NCBI GenBank assembly: GCA_964036295.1
Contig: OZ038465.1
Location: 26,880,870 to 26,944,869, forward strand
Length of the DNA: 64,000 bases
Source of the DNA: Plumapathes pennacea
Taxonomy: Eukaryota > Cnidaria > Anthozoa > Antipatharia > Myriopathidae
Direction of reading: 5' to 3'
In this document: piece after piece, positions 25,787 to 39,500 of the stretch
Layout: every line of letters starts with the position of its first letter
Position numbering within the stretch: position 1 is the stretch's first letter
The notes under the pieces: model-generated
Told to the model about the DNA's origin: nothing
Database searches by the model: none
What the model saw: only the letters and a program-made list of their open reading frames with translations
Made by a program: the position numbers and the translations under genes

Positions 25787-28700
25787 GAAGACATTCTGCA
25801 ATACATTTGCGTGATCTATCGTCATCCGTTGGTGAGATATAGCTATGAAATGGCTTAGAACTTTGAAAAGCACGACGTTTTAATTAGACGATGATTTGCT
25901 GTAATTTCTCACGACGCGTGGCCTAAAAGTTTACAAAAACTATGCAAAACGCGTCGGAATAGTCCCAGCAACAGTTCCTGAAAGTTTCATGCGATTCGGA
26001 GAAGGTCGAAAAGTCTTGGAATTTTCACAAAAACGTAAGGCTATAGCCCAGGGTTTTTGGCCAATTTTGGCCAAAAATTGAAAACTCTTGAAACTTTCAG
26101 GAAACCTTCCTGGGACTATAAGAAGACATTCTGCAATACATTTGCGTGATCTATCGTCATCCATTGGTGAGATATAGCAATGAAATGGCTTAGAACTTTG
26201 AAAAGCACGACGTTTTAATTAGACGATGATTTGCTGTAATTTCTCACGACGCGTGGCCTAAAAGTTTACAAAAACTATGCAAAACGCGTCGGAATAGTCC
26301 CAGCAACATTTCCTGAAAGTTTCATGCGATTCGGAGAAGGTCGAAAAATCTTGGAATTTTCACAAAAACGTAAGGCTATAGCCCAGGGTTTTTGGCCGAT
26401 TTTGGCCAAAAATTGAAAACTCTTGAAACTTTCAGGAAACCTTCCTGGGACTATAAGAAGACATTCTGCAATACATTTGCGTGATCTATCGTCATCCGTT
26501 GGTGAGATATAGCAATAAAATGGCTTAGAACTTTGAAAAGCGCGACTTTTTAATTAGACGATGATTTGCTCTAATTTCTCACGATGCGTGGCCTAAAAGT
26601 TTACAAAAACTATGCAAAACGCGTCGGAATAGTCCCAGCAACATTTCCTGAAAGTTTCATGCGATTCGGAGAAGGTCGAAAAATCTTGGAATTTTGACAA
26701 AAACGTAAGGCTATAGCCCAGGGTTTTTGGCCGATTTTGGCCAAAAATTGAAAACTCTTGAAACTTTCAGGAAACCTTCCTGGGACTATAAGAAGACATT
26801 CTGCAATACATTTGCGTGATCTATCGTCATCCATTGGTGAGATATAGCAATGAAATGGCTTAGAACTTTGAAAAGCGCGACGTTTTAATTAGACGATGAT
26901 TTGCTGTAATTTCTCACGATGCGTGGCCTAAAAGTTTACAAAAACTATGCAAAACGCGTCGGAATAGTCCCAGCAACATTTCCTGAAAGTTTCATGCGAT
27001 TCGGAGATGGTCGAAAAATCTTGGAATTTTGACAAAAACGTAAGGCTATAGCCCAGGGTTTTGGGCCGATTTTGGCCAAAAATTGACAACTCTTGAAACT
27101 TTCAGGAAACCTTCCTGGGACTATAAGAAGACATTCTGCAATACATTTGCGTGATCTATCGTCATCCGTTGGTGAGATATAGCAATGAAATGGCTTAGAA
27201 CTTTGAAAAGCGCGACGTTTTAATTAGACAATGATTTGCTGTAATTTCTCACGATGCGTGGCCTAAAAGTTTACAAAAACTATGCAAAACGCGTCAGAAT
27301 AGTCCCAGCAACATTTCCTGAAAGTTTCATGCGATTCGGAGAAGGTCGAAAAATCTTGGAATTTTCACAAAAACGTAAGGCTATAGCCCAGGGTTTTGGG
27401 CCGATTTTGGCCAAAAATTGAAAACTCTTGAAACTTTCAGGAAACCTTCCTGGGACTATAAGAAGACATTCTGCAATACATTTGCGTGATCTATCGTCAT
27501 CCGTTGGTGAGATATAGCAATGAAATGGCTTAGAACTTTGAAAAGCACGACGTTTTAATTAGACGATGATTTGCTGTAATTTCTCACGACGCGTGGCCTA
27601 AAAGTTTACAAAAACTATGCAAAACGGGTCGGAATAGTCCCAGCAACATTTCCTGAAAGTTTCATGCGATTCGGAGAAGGTCGAAAAATCTTGGAATTTT
27701 GACAAAAACGTAAGGCTATAGCCCAGGGTTTTTGGCCGATTTTGGCCAAAAATTGAAAACTCTTGAAACTTTCAGGAAACCTTCCTGGGACTATAAGAAG
27801 ACATTCTGCAATACATTTGCGTGATCTATCGTCATCCATTGGTGAGATATAGCAATGAAATGGCTTAGAACTTTGAAAAGCGCGACGTTTTAATTAAACG
27901 ATGATTTGCTGTAATTTCTCACGACGCGTGGCCTAAAAGTTTACAAAAACTATGCAAAACGCGTCGGAATAGTCCCAGCAACATTTCCTGAAAGTTTCAT
28001 GCGATTCGGAGATGGTCGAAAAATCTTGGAATTTTGACAAAAACGTAAGGCTATAGCCCAGGGTTTTGGGCCGATTTTGGCCAAAAATTGAAAACTCTTG
28101 AAACTTTCAGGAAACCTTCCTGGGACTATAAGAAGACATTCTGCAATACATTTGCGTGATCTATCGTCATCCGTTGGTGAGATATAGCAATGAAATGGCT
28201 TAGAACTTTGAAAAGTGCGACGTTTTAATTAGACGATGATTTGCTGTAATTTCTCACGACGCATGGCCTAAAAGTTTCCAAAAGTTATGCAAAACGCGTA
28301 GGAATAGTCCCAGCAACATTTCCTGAAAGTTTCATGCGATTCGGAGAAGGTCGAAAAATCTTGGAATTTTCACAAAAACGTAAGGCTATAGCCCAGGGTT
28401 TTGGGCCGATTTTGGCCAAAAATTGAAAACTCTTGAAACTTTCAGGAAACCTTCCTGGGACTATAAGAAGACATTCTGCAATACATTTGCGTGATCTATC
28501 GTCATCCGTTGGTAAGATATAGCAATGAAATGGCTTAGAACTTTGAAAAGCGTGACGTTTTAATTAGACGATGATTTGCTGTAATTTCTCACGACGCATG
28601 GCCTAAAAGTTTCCAAAAGTTATGCAAAACGCGTAGGAATAGTCCCAGCATAATTTCCTGAAAGTTTCATGCGATTCGGAGAAGGTCGAAAAATCTTGGA

Positions 28701-29136
28701 ATTTTGACAAAAACGTAAGGCTATAGCCCAGGGTTTTCGGCCGAATTTGGCCAAAAATTGAAAACTCTTGAAACTTTCAGGAAACCTTCCTGGGACTATA
28801 AGAAGACATTCTGCAATACATTTGCGTGATCTATCGTCATCCGTTGGTGAGATATAGCAATGAAATGGCTTAGAACTTTGAAAAGCGCGACGTTTTAATT
28901 AGACAATGATTTGCTGTAATTTCTCACGATGCGTGGCCTAAAAGTTTACAAAAACTATGCAAAACGCGTCAGAATAGTCCCAGCAACATTTCCTGAAAGT
29001 TTCATGCGATTCGGAGAAGGTCGAAAAATCTTGGAATTTTGACAAAAACGTAAGGCTATAGCCCAGGGTTTTGGGCCGATTTTGGCCAAAAATTGAAAAC
29101 TCTTGAAACTTTCAGGAAACCTTCCTGGGACTATAA
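25787..29136 (+). repeat. Ten-monomer segment (S T Q B E A B C D E)
   Basis: Starts are 25787, 26122, 26457, 26792, 27127, 27462, 27797, 28132, 28467 and 28802. It opens with S-T-Q, which recurs at 33492 and 41866, and closes with A-B-C-D-E, the order that opens the window. The A monomer carries aaacgggtcgg, also seen at 45550. Confidence 0.87.
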
Positions 29137-32100
29137 GAAGACATTCTGCAATACATTTGCGTGATCTATCGTCATCCGTTGGTGAGATATAGCAATGAAA
29201 TGGCTTAGAACTTTGAAAAGCGCGACGTTTTAATTAGACGATGATTTGCTCTAATTTCTCACGACACATGGCCTAAAAGTTTACAAAAGTTATGCAAAAC
29301 GCGTAGGAATAGTCCCAGCAACATTTCCTGAAAGTTTCATGCGATTCGGAGAAGGTCGAAAAATCTTGGAATTTTCACAAAAACGTAAGGCTATAGCCCA
29401 GGGTTTTTGGCCGATTTTGGCCAAAAATTGACAACTCTTGAAACTTTCAGGAAACCTTCCTGGGACTATAAGAAGACATTCTGCAATACATTTGCATGAT
29501 CTATCGTCATCCGTTGGTGAGATATAGCAATGAAATGGCTTAGAACTTTGAAAAGCGCGACGTTTTATTTAGACAATGATTTGCTGTAATTTCTCACGAT
29601 GCGTGGCCTAAAAGTTTACAAAAACTATGCAAAACGCGTCAGAATAGTCCCAGCAACATTTCCTGAAAGTTTCATGCGATTCGGAGAAGGTCGAAAAATC
29701 TTGGAATTTTCACAAAAACGTAAGGCTATAGCCCAGGGTTTTGGGCCGATTTTGGCCAAAAATTGAAAACTCTTGAAACTTTCAGGAAACCTTCCTGGGA
29801 CTATAAGAAGACATTCTGCAATACATTTGCGTGATCTATCGTCATCCGTTGGTGAGATATAGCAATGAAATGGCTTAGAACTTTGAAAAGCGCGACGTTT
29901 TAATTAGACAATGATTTGCTGTAATTTCTCACGACGCATGGCCTAAAAGTTTCCAAAAGTTATGGAAAACGCGTAGGAATAGTCCCAGCATTATTTCCTG
30001 AAAGTTTCATGCGATTCGGAGAAGGTCGAAAAATCTTGGAATTTTCACAAAAACGTAAGGCTATAGCCCAGGGTTTTCGGCCGATTTTGGCCAAAAATTG
30101 AAAACTCTTGAAACTTTCAGGAAACCTTCCTGGGACTATAAGAAGACATTCTGCAATACATTTGCGTGATCTATCGTCATCCGTTGGTGAGATATAGCAA
30201 TGAAATGGCTTAGAACTTTGAAAAGCGCGACGTTTTAATTAGACGATGATTTGCTCTAATTTCTCACGACGCATGGCCTAAAAGTTTCCAAAAGTTATGC
30301 AAAACGCGTAGGAATAGTCCCAGCAACATTTCCTGAAAGTTTCATGCGATTCGGAGAAGGTCGAAAAATCTTGGAATTTTCACAAAAACGTAAGGCTATA
30401 GCCCAGGGTTTTCGGCCGATTTTGGCCAAAAATTGAAAACTCTTGAAACTTTCAGGAAACCTTCCTGGGACTATAAGAAGACATTCTGCAATACATTTGC
30501 GTGATCTATCGTCATCCATTGGTGAGATATAGCAATGAAATGGCTTAGAACTTTGAAAAGCGCGACGTTTTAATTAGACGATGATTTGCTGTAATTTCTC
30601 ACGACGCGTGGCCTAAAAGTTTACAAAAACTATGCAAAACGCGTCGGAATAGTCCCAGCAACATTTCCTGAAAGTTTCATGCGATTCGGAGAAGGTCGAA
30701 AAATCTTGGAATTTTGACAAAAACGTAAGGCTATAGCCCAGGGTTTTGGGCCGATTTTGGCCAAAAATTGAAAACTCTTGAAACTTTCAGGAAACCTTCC
30801 TGGGACTATAAGAAGACATTCTGCAATACATTTGCGTGATCTGTCGTCATCCGTTGGTGAGATATAGCAATGAAATGGCTTAGAACTTTGAAAAGTGCGA
30901 CGTTTTAATTAGACGATGATTTGCTGTAATTTCTCACGACGCATGGCCTAAAAGTTTCCAAAAGTTATGCAAAACGCGTAGGAATAGTCCCAGCAACATT
31001 TCCTGAAAGTTTCATGCGATTCGGAGAAGGTCGAAAAATCTTGGAATTTTGACAAAAACGTAAGGCTATAGCCCAGGGTTTTGGGCCGATTTTGGCCAAA
31101 AATTGAAAACTCTTGAAACTTTCAGGAAACCTTCCTGGGACTATAAGAAGACATTTTGCAATACATTTGCGTGATCTATCGTCATCCGTTGGTAAGATAT
31201 AGCAATGAAATGGCTTAGAACTTTGAAAAGCGTGACGTTTTAATTAGACGATGATTTGCTGTAATTTCTCACGACGCATGGCCTAAAAGTTTCCAAAAGT
31301 TATGCAAAACGCGTAGGAATAGTCCCAGCATAATTTCCTGAAAGTTTCATGCGATTCGGAGAAGGTCGAAAAATCTTGGAATTTTGACAAAAACGTAAGG
31401 TTATAGCCCAGGGTTTTGGGCCGATTTTGGCCAAAAATTGAAAACTCTTGAAACTTTCAGGAAACCTTCCTGGGACTATAAGAAGACATTCTGCAATACA
31501 TTTGCGTGATCTATCGTCATCCGTTGGTGAGATATAGCAATGAAATGGCTTAGAACTTTGAAAAGCGCGACGTTTTAATTAAACGATGATTTGCTGTAAT
31601 TTCTCACGACGCGTGGCCTGAAAGTTTACAAAAACTATGCAAAACGCGTCGGAATAGTCCCAGCAACATTTCCTGAAAGTTTCATGCGATTCGGAGATGG
31701 TCGAAAAATCTTGGAATTTTGACAAAAACGTAAGGCTATAGCCCAGGGTTTTGGGCCGATTTTGGCCAAAAATTGAAAACTCTTGAAACTTTCAGGAAAC
31801 CTTCCTGGGACTATAAGAAGACATTCTGCAATACATTTGCGTGATCTATCGTCATCCGTTGGTGAGATATAGCAATGAAATGGCTTAGAACTTTGAAAAG
31901 TGCGACGTTTTAATTAGACGATGATTTGCTGTAATTTCTCACGACGCATGGCCTAAAAGTTTCCAAAAGTTATGCAAAACGCGTAGGAATAGTCCCAGCA
32001 ACATTTCCTGAAAGTTTCATGCGATTCGGAGAAGGTCGAAAAATCTTGGAATTTTCACAAAAACGTAAGGCTATAGCCCAGGGTTTTGGGCCGATTTTGG

Positions 32101-35100
32101 CCAAAAATTGAAAACTCTTGAAACTTTCAGGAAACCTTCCTGGGACTATAAGAAGACATTCTGCAATACATTTGCGTGATCTATCGTCATCCGTTGGTAA
32201 GATATAGCAATGAAATGGCTTAGAACTTTGAAAAGCGTGACGTTTTAATTAGACGATGATTTGCTGTAATTTCTCACGACGCATGGCCTAAAAGTTTCCA
32301 AAAGTTATGCAAAACGCGTAGGAATAGTCCCAGCATAATTTCCTGAAAGTTTCATGCGATTCGGAGAAGGTCGAAAAATCTTGGAATTTTGACAAAAACG
32401 TAAGGCTATAGCCCAGGGTTTTCGGCCGAATTTGGCCAAAAATTGAAAACTCTTGAAACTTTCAGGAAACCTTCCTGAGACTATAAGAAGACATTCTGCA
32501 ATACATTTGCGTGATCTATCGTCATCCGTTGGTGAGATATAGCAATGAAATGGCTTAGAACTTTGAAAAGCGCGACGTTTTAATTAGACAATGATTTGCT
32601 GTAATTTCTCACGATGCGTGGCCTAAAAGTTTACAAAAACTATGCAAAACGCGTCAGAATAGTCCCAGCAACATTTCCTGAAAGTTTCATGCGATTCGGA
32701 GAAGGTCGAAAAATCTTGGAATTTTGACAAAAACGTAAGGCTATAGCCCAGGGTTTTGGGCCGATTTTGGCCAAAAATTGAAAACTCTTGAAACTTTCAG
32801 GAAACCTTCCTGGGACTATAAGAAGACATTCTGCAATACATTTGCGTGATCTATCGTCATCCGTTGGTGAGATATAGCAATGAAATGGCTTAGAACTTTT
32901 AAAAGCGCGACGTTTTAATTAGACGATGATTTGCTGTAATTTCTCACGACGCATGGCCTAAAAGTTTCCAAAAGTTATGCAAAACGCGTAGGAATAGTCC
33001 CAGCAACATTTCCTGAAAGTTTCATGCGATTCGGAGAAGGTCGAAAAATCTTGGAATTTTCACAAAAACGTAAGGCTATAGCCCAGGGTTTTCGGCCGAT
33101 TTTGGCCAAAAATTGAAAACTCTTGAAACTTTCAGGAAACCTTCCTGGGACTATAAGAAGACATTCTGCAATACATTTGCGTGATCTATCGTCATCCATT
33201 GGTGAGATATAGCAATGAAATGGCTTAGAACTTTGAAAAGCGCGACGTTTTAATTAGACGATGATTTGCTGTAATTTCTCACGACGCGTGGCCTAAAAGT
33301 TTACAAAAACTATGCAAAACGCGTCGGAATAGTCCCAGCAACATTTCCTGAAAGTTTCATGCGATTCGGAGATGGTCGAAAAATCTTGGAATTTTGACAA
33401 AAACGTAAGGCTATAGCCCAGGGTTTTGGGCCGATTTTGGCCAAAAATTGAAAACTCTTGAAACTTTCAGGAAACCTTCCTGGGACTATAAGAAGACATT
33501 CTGCAATACATTTGCGTGATCTATCGTCATCCGTTGGTGAGATATAGCAATGAAATGGCTTAGAACTTTGAAAAGCACGACGTTTTAATTAGACGATGAT
33601 TTGCTGTAATTTCTCACGACGCGTGGCCTAAAAGTTTACAAAAACTATGCAAAACGCGTCGGAATAGTCCCAGCAACAGTTCCTGAAAGTTTCATGCGAT
33701 TCGGAGAAGGTCGAAAAGTCTTGGAATTTTCACAAAAACGTAAGGCTATAGCCCAGGGTTTTTGGCCAATTTTGGCCAAAAATTGAAAACTCTTGAAACT
33801 TTCAGGAAACCTTCCTGGGACTATAAGAAGACATTCTGCAATACATTTGCGTGATCTATCGTCATCCATTGGTGAGATATAGCAATGAAATGGCTTAGAA
33901 CTTTGAAAAGCACGACGTTTTAATTAGACGATGATTTGCTGTAATTTCTCACGACGCGTGGCCTAAAAGTTTACAAAAACTATGCAAAACGCGTCGGAAT
34001 AGTCCCAGCAACATTTCCTGAAAGTTTCATGCGATTCGGAGAAGGTCGAAAAATCTTGGAATTTTGACAAAAACGTAAGGCTATAGCCCAGGGTTTTTGG
34101 CCGATTTTGGCCAAAAATTGAAAACTCTTGAAACTTTCAGGAAACCTTCCTGGGACTATAAGAAGACATTCTGCAATACATTTGCGTGATCTATCGTCAT
34201 CCGTTGGTGAGATATAGCAATAAAATGGCTTAGAACTTTGAAAAGCGCGACGTTTTAATTAGACGATGATTTGCTCTAATTTCTCACGATGCGTGGCCTA
34301 AAAGTTTACAAAAACTATGCAAAACGCGTCGGAATAGTCCCAGCAACATTTCCTGAAAGTTTCATGCGATTCGGAGAAGGTCGAAAAATCTTGGAATTTT
34401 GACAAAAACGTAAGGCTATAGCCCAGGGTTTTTGGCCGATTTTGGCCAAAAATTGAAAACTCTTGAAACTTTCAGGAAACCTTCCTGGGACTATAAGAAG
34501 ACATTCTGCAATACATTTGCGTGATCTATCGTCATCCGTTGGTGAGATATAGCAATGAAATGGCTTAGAACTTTGAAAAGCGCGACGTTTTAATTAGACG
34601 ATGATTTGCTGTAATTTCTCACGATGCGTGGCCTAAAAGTTTACAAAAAATATGCAAAACGCGTCGGAATAGTCCCAGCAACATTTCCTGAAAGTTTCAT
34701 GCGATTCGGAGAAGGTCGAAAAATCTTGGAATTTTCACAAAACGTAAGGCTATAGCCCAGGGTTTTGGGCCGATTTTGGCCAAAAATTGAAAACTCTTGA
34801 AACTTTCAGGAAACCTTCCTGGGACTATAAGAAGACATTCTGCAATACATTTGCGTGATCTATCGTCATCCGTTGGTGAGATATAGCAATGAAATGACTT
34901 AGAACTTTGAAAAGCACGACGTTTTAATTAGACGATGATTTGCTGTAATTTCTCACGACGCGTGGCCTAAAAGTTTACAAAAACTATGCAAAACGCGTCG
35001 GAATAATCCCAGCAACATTTCCTGAAAGTTTCATGCGATTCGGAGAAGGTCGAAAAATCTTGGAATTTTGACAAAAACGTAAGGCTATAGCCCAGGGTTT

Positions 35101-36505
35101 TTGGCCGATTTTGGCCAAAAATTGAAAACTCTTGAAACTTTCAGGAAACCTTCCTGGGACTATAAGAAGACATTCTGCAATACATTTGCGTGATCTATCG
35201 TCATCCATTGGTGAGATATAGCAATGAAATGGCTTAGAACTTTGAAAAGCGCGACGTTTTAATTAGACGATGATTTGCTGTAATTTCTCACGATGCGTGG
35301 CCTAAAAGTTTACAAAAACTATGCAAAACGCGTCGGAATAGTCCCAGCAACATTTCCTGAAAGTTTCATGCGATTCGGAGATGGTCGAAAAATCTTGGAA
35401 TTTTGACAAAAACGTAAGGCTATAGCCCAGGGTTTTGGGCCGATTTTGGCCAAAAATTGAAAACTCTTGAAACTTTCAGGAAACCTTCCTGGGACTATAA
35501 GAAGACATTCTGCAATACATTTGCGTGATCTATCGTCATCCGTTGGTGAGATATAGCAATGAAATGGCTTAGAACTTTGAAAAGCGCGACGTTTTAATTA
35601 GACAATGATTTGCTGTAATTTCTCACGATGCGTGGCCTAAAAGTTTACAAAAACTATGCAAAACGCGTCGGAATAGTCCCAGCAACATTTCCTGAAAGTT
35701 TCATGCGATTCGGAGAAGGTCGAAAAATCTTGGAATTTTCACAAAAACGTAAGGCTATAGCCCAGGGTTTTGGGCCGATTTTGGCCAAAAATTGAAAACT
35801 CTTGAAACTTTCAGGAAACCTTCCTGGGACTATAAGAAGACATTCTGCAATACATTTGCGTGATCTATCGTCATCCGTTGGTAAGATATAGCAATGAAAT
35901 GGCTTAGAACTTTGAAAAGCGTGACGTTTTAATTAGACGATGATTTGCTGTAATTTCTCACGACGCATGGCCTAAAAGTTTCCAAAAGTTATGCAAAACG
36001 CGTAGGAATAGTCCCAGCATAATTTCCTGAAAGTTTCATGCGATTCGGAGAAGGTCGAAAAATCTTGGAATTTTGACAAAAACGTAAGGCTATAGCCCAG
36101 GGTTTTCGGCCGATTTTGGCCAAAAATTGAAAACTCTTGAAACTTTCAGGAAACCTTCCTGGGACTATAAGAAGACATTCTGCAATACATTTGCGTGATC
36201 TATCGTCATCCGTTGGTGAGATATAGCAATGAAATGGCTTAGAACTTTGAAAAGCGCGACGTTTTAATTAGACAATGATTTGCTGTAATTTCTCACGATG
36301 CGTGGCCTAAAAGTTTACAAAAACTATGCAAAACGCGTCAGAATAGTCCCAGCAACATTTCCTGAAAGTTTCATGCGATTCGGAGAAGGTCGAAAAATCT
36401 TGGAATTTTGACAAAAACGTAAGGCTATAGCCCAGGGTTTTGGGCCGATTTTGGCCAAAAATTGAAAACTCTTGAAACTTTCAGGAAACCTTCCTGGGAC
36501 TATAA
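29137..36505 (+). repeat. Twenty-two-monomer higher-order repeat, copy 1 (7369 bp)
   Basis: The order is N L O P B U D B C D E followed by P B S T Q R A B E D E. Starts run every 335 bp from 29137, with one 334-bp R monomer at 34497. The first eleven monomers (29137-32821) match 36506-40190 class for class at an offset of 7369 bp. The N monomer at 29137 has private cgacacatgg and a mixed acaaaagtta. Confidence 0.88.
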
Positions 36506-39500
36506 GAAGACATTCTGCAATACATTTGCGTGATCTATCGTCATCCGTTGGTGAGATATAGCAATGAAATGGCTTAGAACTTTGAAAAGCGCGACGTTTT
36601 AATTAGACGATGATTTGCTCTAATTTCTCACGACGCATGGCCTAAAAGTTTCCAAAAGTTATGCAAAACGCGTAGGAATAGTCCCAGCAACATTTCCTGA
36701 AAGTTTCATGCGATTCGGAGAAGGTCGAAAAATCTTGGAATTTTCACAAAAACGTAAGGCTATAGCCCAGGGTTTTTGGCCGATTTTGGCCAAAAATTGA
36801 CAACTCTTGAAACTTTCAGGAAACCTTCCTGGGACTATAAGAAGACATTCTGCAATACATTTGCATGATCTATCGTCATCCGTTGGTGAGATATAGCAAT
36901 GAAATGGCTTAGAACTTTGAAAAGCGCGACGTTTTATTTAGACAATGATTTGCTGTAATTTCTCACGATGCGTGGCCTAAAAGTTTACAAAAACTATGCA
37001 AAACGCGTCAGAATAGTCCCAGCAACATTTCCTGAAAGTTTCATGCGATTCGGAGAAGGTCGAAAAATCTTGGAATTTTCACAAAAACGTAAGGCTATAG
37101 CCCAGGGTTTTGGGCCGATTTTGGCCAAAAATTGAAAACTCTTGAAACTTTCAGGAAACCTTCCTGGGACTATAAGAAGACATTCTGCAATACATTTGCG
37201 TGATCTATCGTCATCCGTTGGTGAGATATAGCAATGAAATGGCTTAGAACTTTGAAAAGCGCGACGTTTTAATTAGACAATGATTTGCTGTAATTTCTCA
37301 CGACGCATGGCCTAAAAGTTTCCAAAAGTTATGGAAAACGCGTAGGAATAGTCCCAGCATTATTTCCTGAAAGTTTCATGCGATTCGGAGAAGGTCGAAA
37401 AATCTTGGAATTTTCACAAAAACGTAAGGCTATAGCCCAGGGTTTTCGGCCGATTTTGGCCAAAAATTGAAAACTCTTGAAACTTTCAGGAAACCTTCCT
37501 GGGACTATAAGAAGACATTCTGCAATACATTTGCGTGATCTATCGTCATCCGTTGGTGAGATATAGCAATGAAATGGCTTAGAACTTTGAAAAGCGCGAC
37601 GTTTTAATTAGACGATGATTTGCTGTAATTTCTCACGACGCATGGCATAAAAGTTTCCAAAAGTTATGCAAAACGCGTAGGAATAGTCCCAGCAACATTT
37701 CCTGAAAGTTTCATGCGATTCGGAGAAGGTCGAAAAATCTTGGAATTTTCACAAAAACGTAAGGCTATAGCCCAGGGTTTTCGGCCGATTTTGGCCAAAA
37801 ATTGAAAACTCTTGAAACTTTCAGGAAACCTTCCTGGGACTATAAGAAGACATTCTGCAATACATTTGCGTGATCTATCGTCATCCATTGGTGAGATATA
37901 GCAATGAAATGGCTTAGAACTTTGAAAAGCGCGACGTTTTAATTAGACGATGATTTGCTGTAATTTCTCACGACGCGTGGCCTAAAAGTTTACAAAAACT
38001 ATGCAAAACGCGTCGGAATAGTCCCAGCAACATTTCCTGAAAGTTTCATGCGATTCGGAGATGGTCGAAAAATCTTGGAATTTTGACAAAAACGTAAGGC
38101 TATAGCCCAGGGTTTTGGGCCGATTTTGGCCAAAAATTGAAAACTCTTGAAACTTTCAGGAAACCTTCCTGGGACTATAAGAAGACATTCTGCAATACAT
38201 TTGCGTGATCTGTCGTCATCCGTTGGTGAGATATAGCAATGAAATGGCTTAGAACTTTGAAAAGTGCGACGTTTTAATTAGACGATGATTTGCTGTAATT
38301 TCTCACGACGCATGGCCTAAAAGTTTCCAAAAGTTATGCAAAACGCGTAGGAATAGTCCCAGCAACATTTCCTGAAAGTTTCATGCGATTCGGAGAAGGT
38401 CGAAAAATCTTGGAATTTTCACAAAAACGTAAGGCTATAGCCCAGGGTTTTGGGCCGATTTTGGCCAAAAATTGAAAACTCTTGAAACTTTCAGGAAACC
38501 TTCCTGGGACTATAAGAAGACATTCTGCAATAAATTTGCGTGATCTATCGTCATCCGTTGGTAAGATATAGCAATGAAATGGCTTAGAACTTTGAAAAGC
38601 GCGACGTTTTAATTAGACGATGATTTGCTGTAATTTCTCACGACGCATGGCCTAAAAGTTTCCAAAAGTTATGCAAAACGCGTAGGAATAGTCCCAGCAT
38701 AATTTCCTGAAAGTTTCATGCGATTCGGAGAAGGTCGAAAAATCTTGGAATTTTGACAAAAACGTAAGGCTATAGCCCAGGGTTTTGGGCCGATTTTGGC
38801 CAAAAATTGAAAACTCTTGAAACTTTCAGGAAACCTTCCTGGGACTATAAGAAGACATTCTGCAATACATTTGCGTGATCTATCGTCATCCGTTGGTGAG
38901 ATATAGCAATGAAATGGCTTAGAACTTTGAAAAGCGCGACGTTTTAATTAAACGATGATTTGCTGTAATTTCTCACGACGCGTGGCCTAAAAGTTTACAA
39001 AAACTATGCAAAACGCGTCGGAATAGTCCCAGCAACATTTCCTGAAAGTTTCATGCGATTCGGAGATGGTCGAAAAATCTTGGAATTTTGACAAAAACGT
39101 AAGGCTATAGCCCAGGGTTTTGGGCCGATTTTGGCCAAAAATTGAAAACTCTTGAAACTTTCAGGAAACCTTCCTGGGACTATAAGAAGACATTCTGCAA
39201 TACATTTGCGTGATCTATCGTCATCCGTTGGTGAGATATAGCAATGAAATGGCTTAGAACTTTGAAAAGCGCGACGTTTTAATTAGACGATGATTTGCTG
39301 TAATTTCTCACGACGCATGGCCTAAAAGTTTCCAAAAGTTATGCAAAACGCGTAGGAATAGTCCCAGCAACATTTCCTGAAAGTTTCATGCGATTCGGAG
39401 AAGGTCGAAAAATCTTGGAATTTTCACAAAAACGTAAGGCTATAGCCCAGGGTTTTGGGCCGATTTTGGCCAAAAATTGAAAACTCTTGAAACTTTCAGG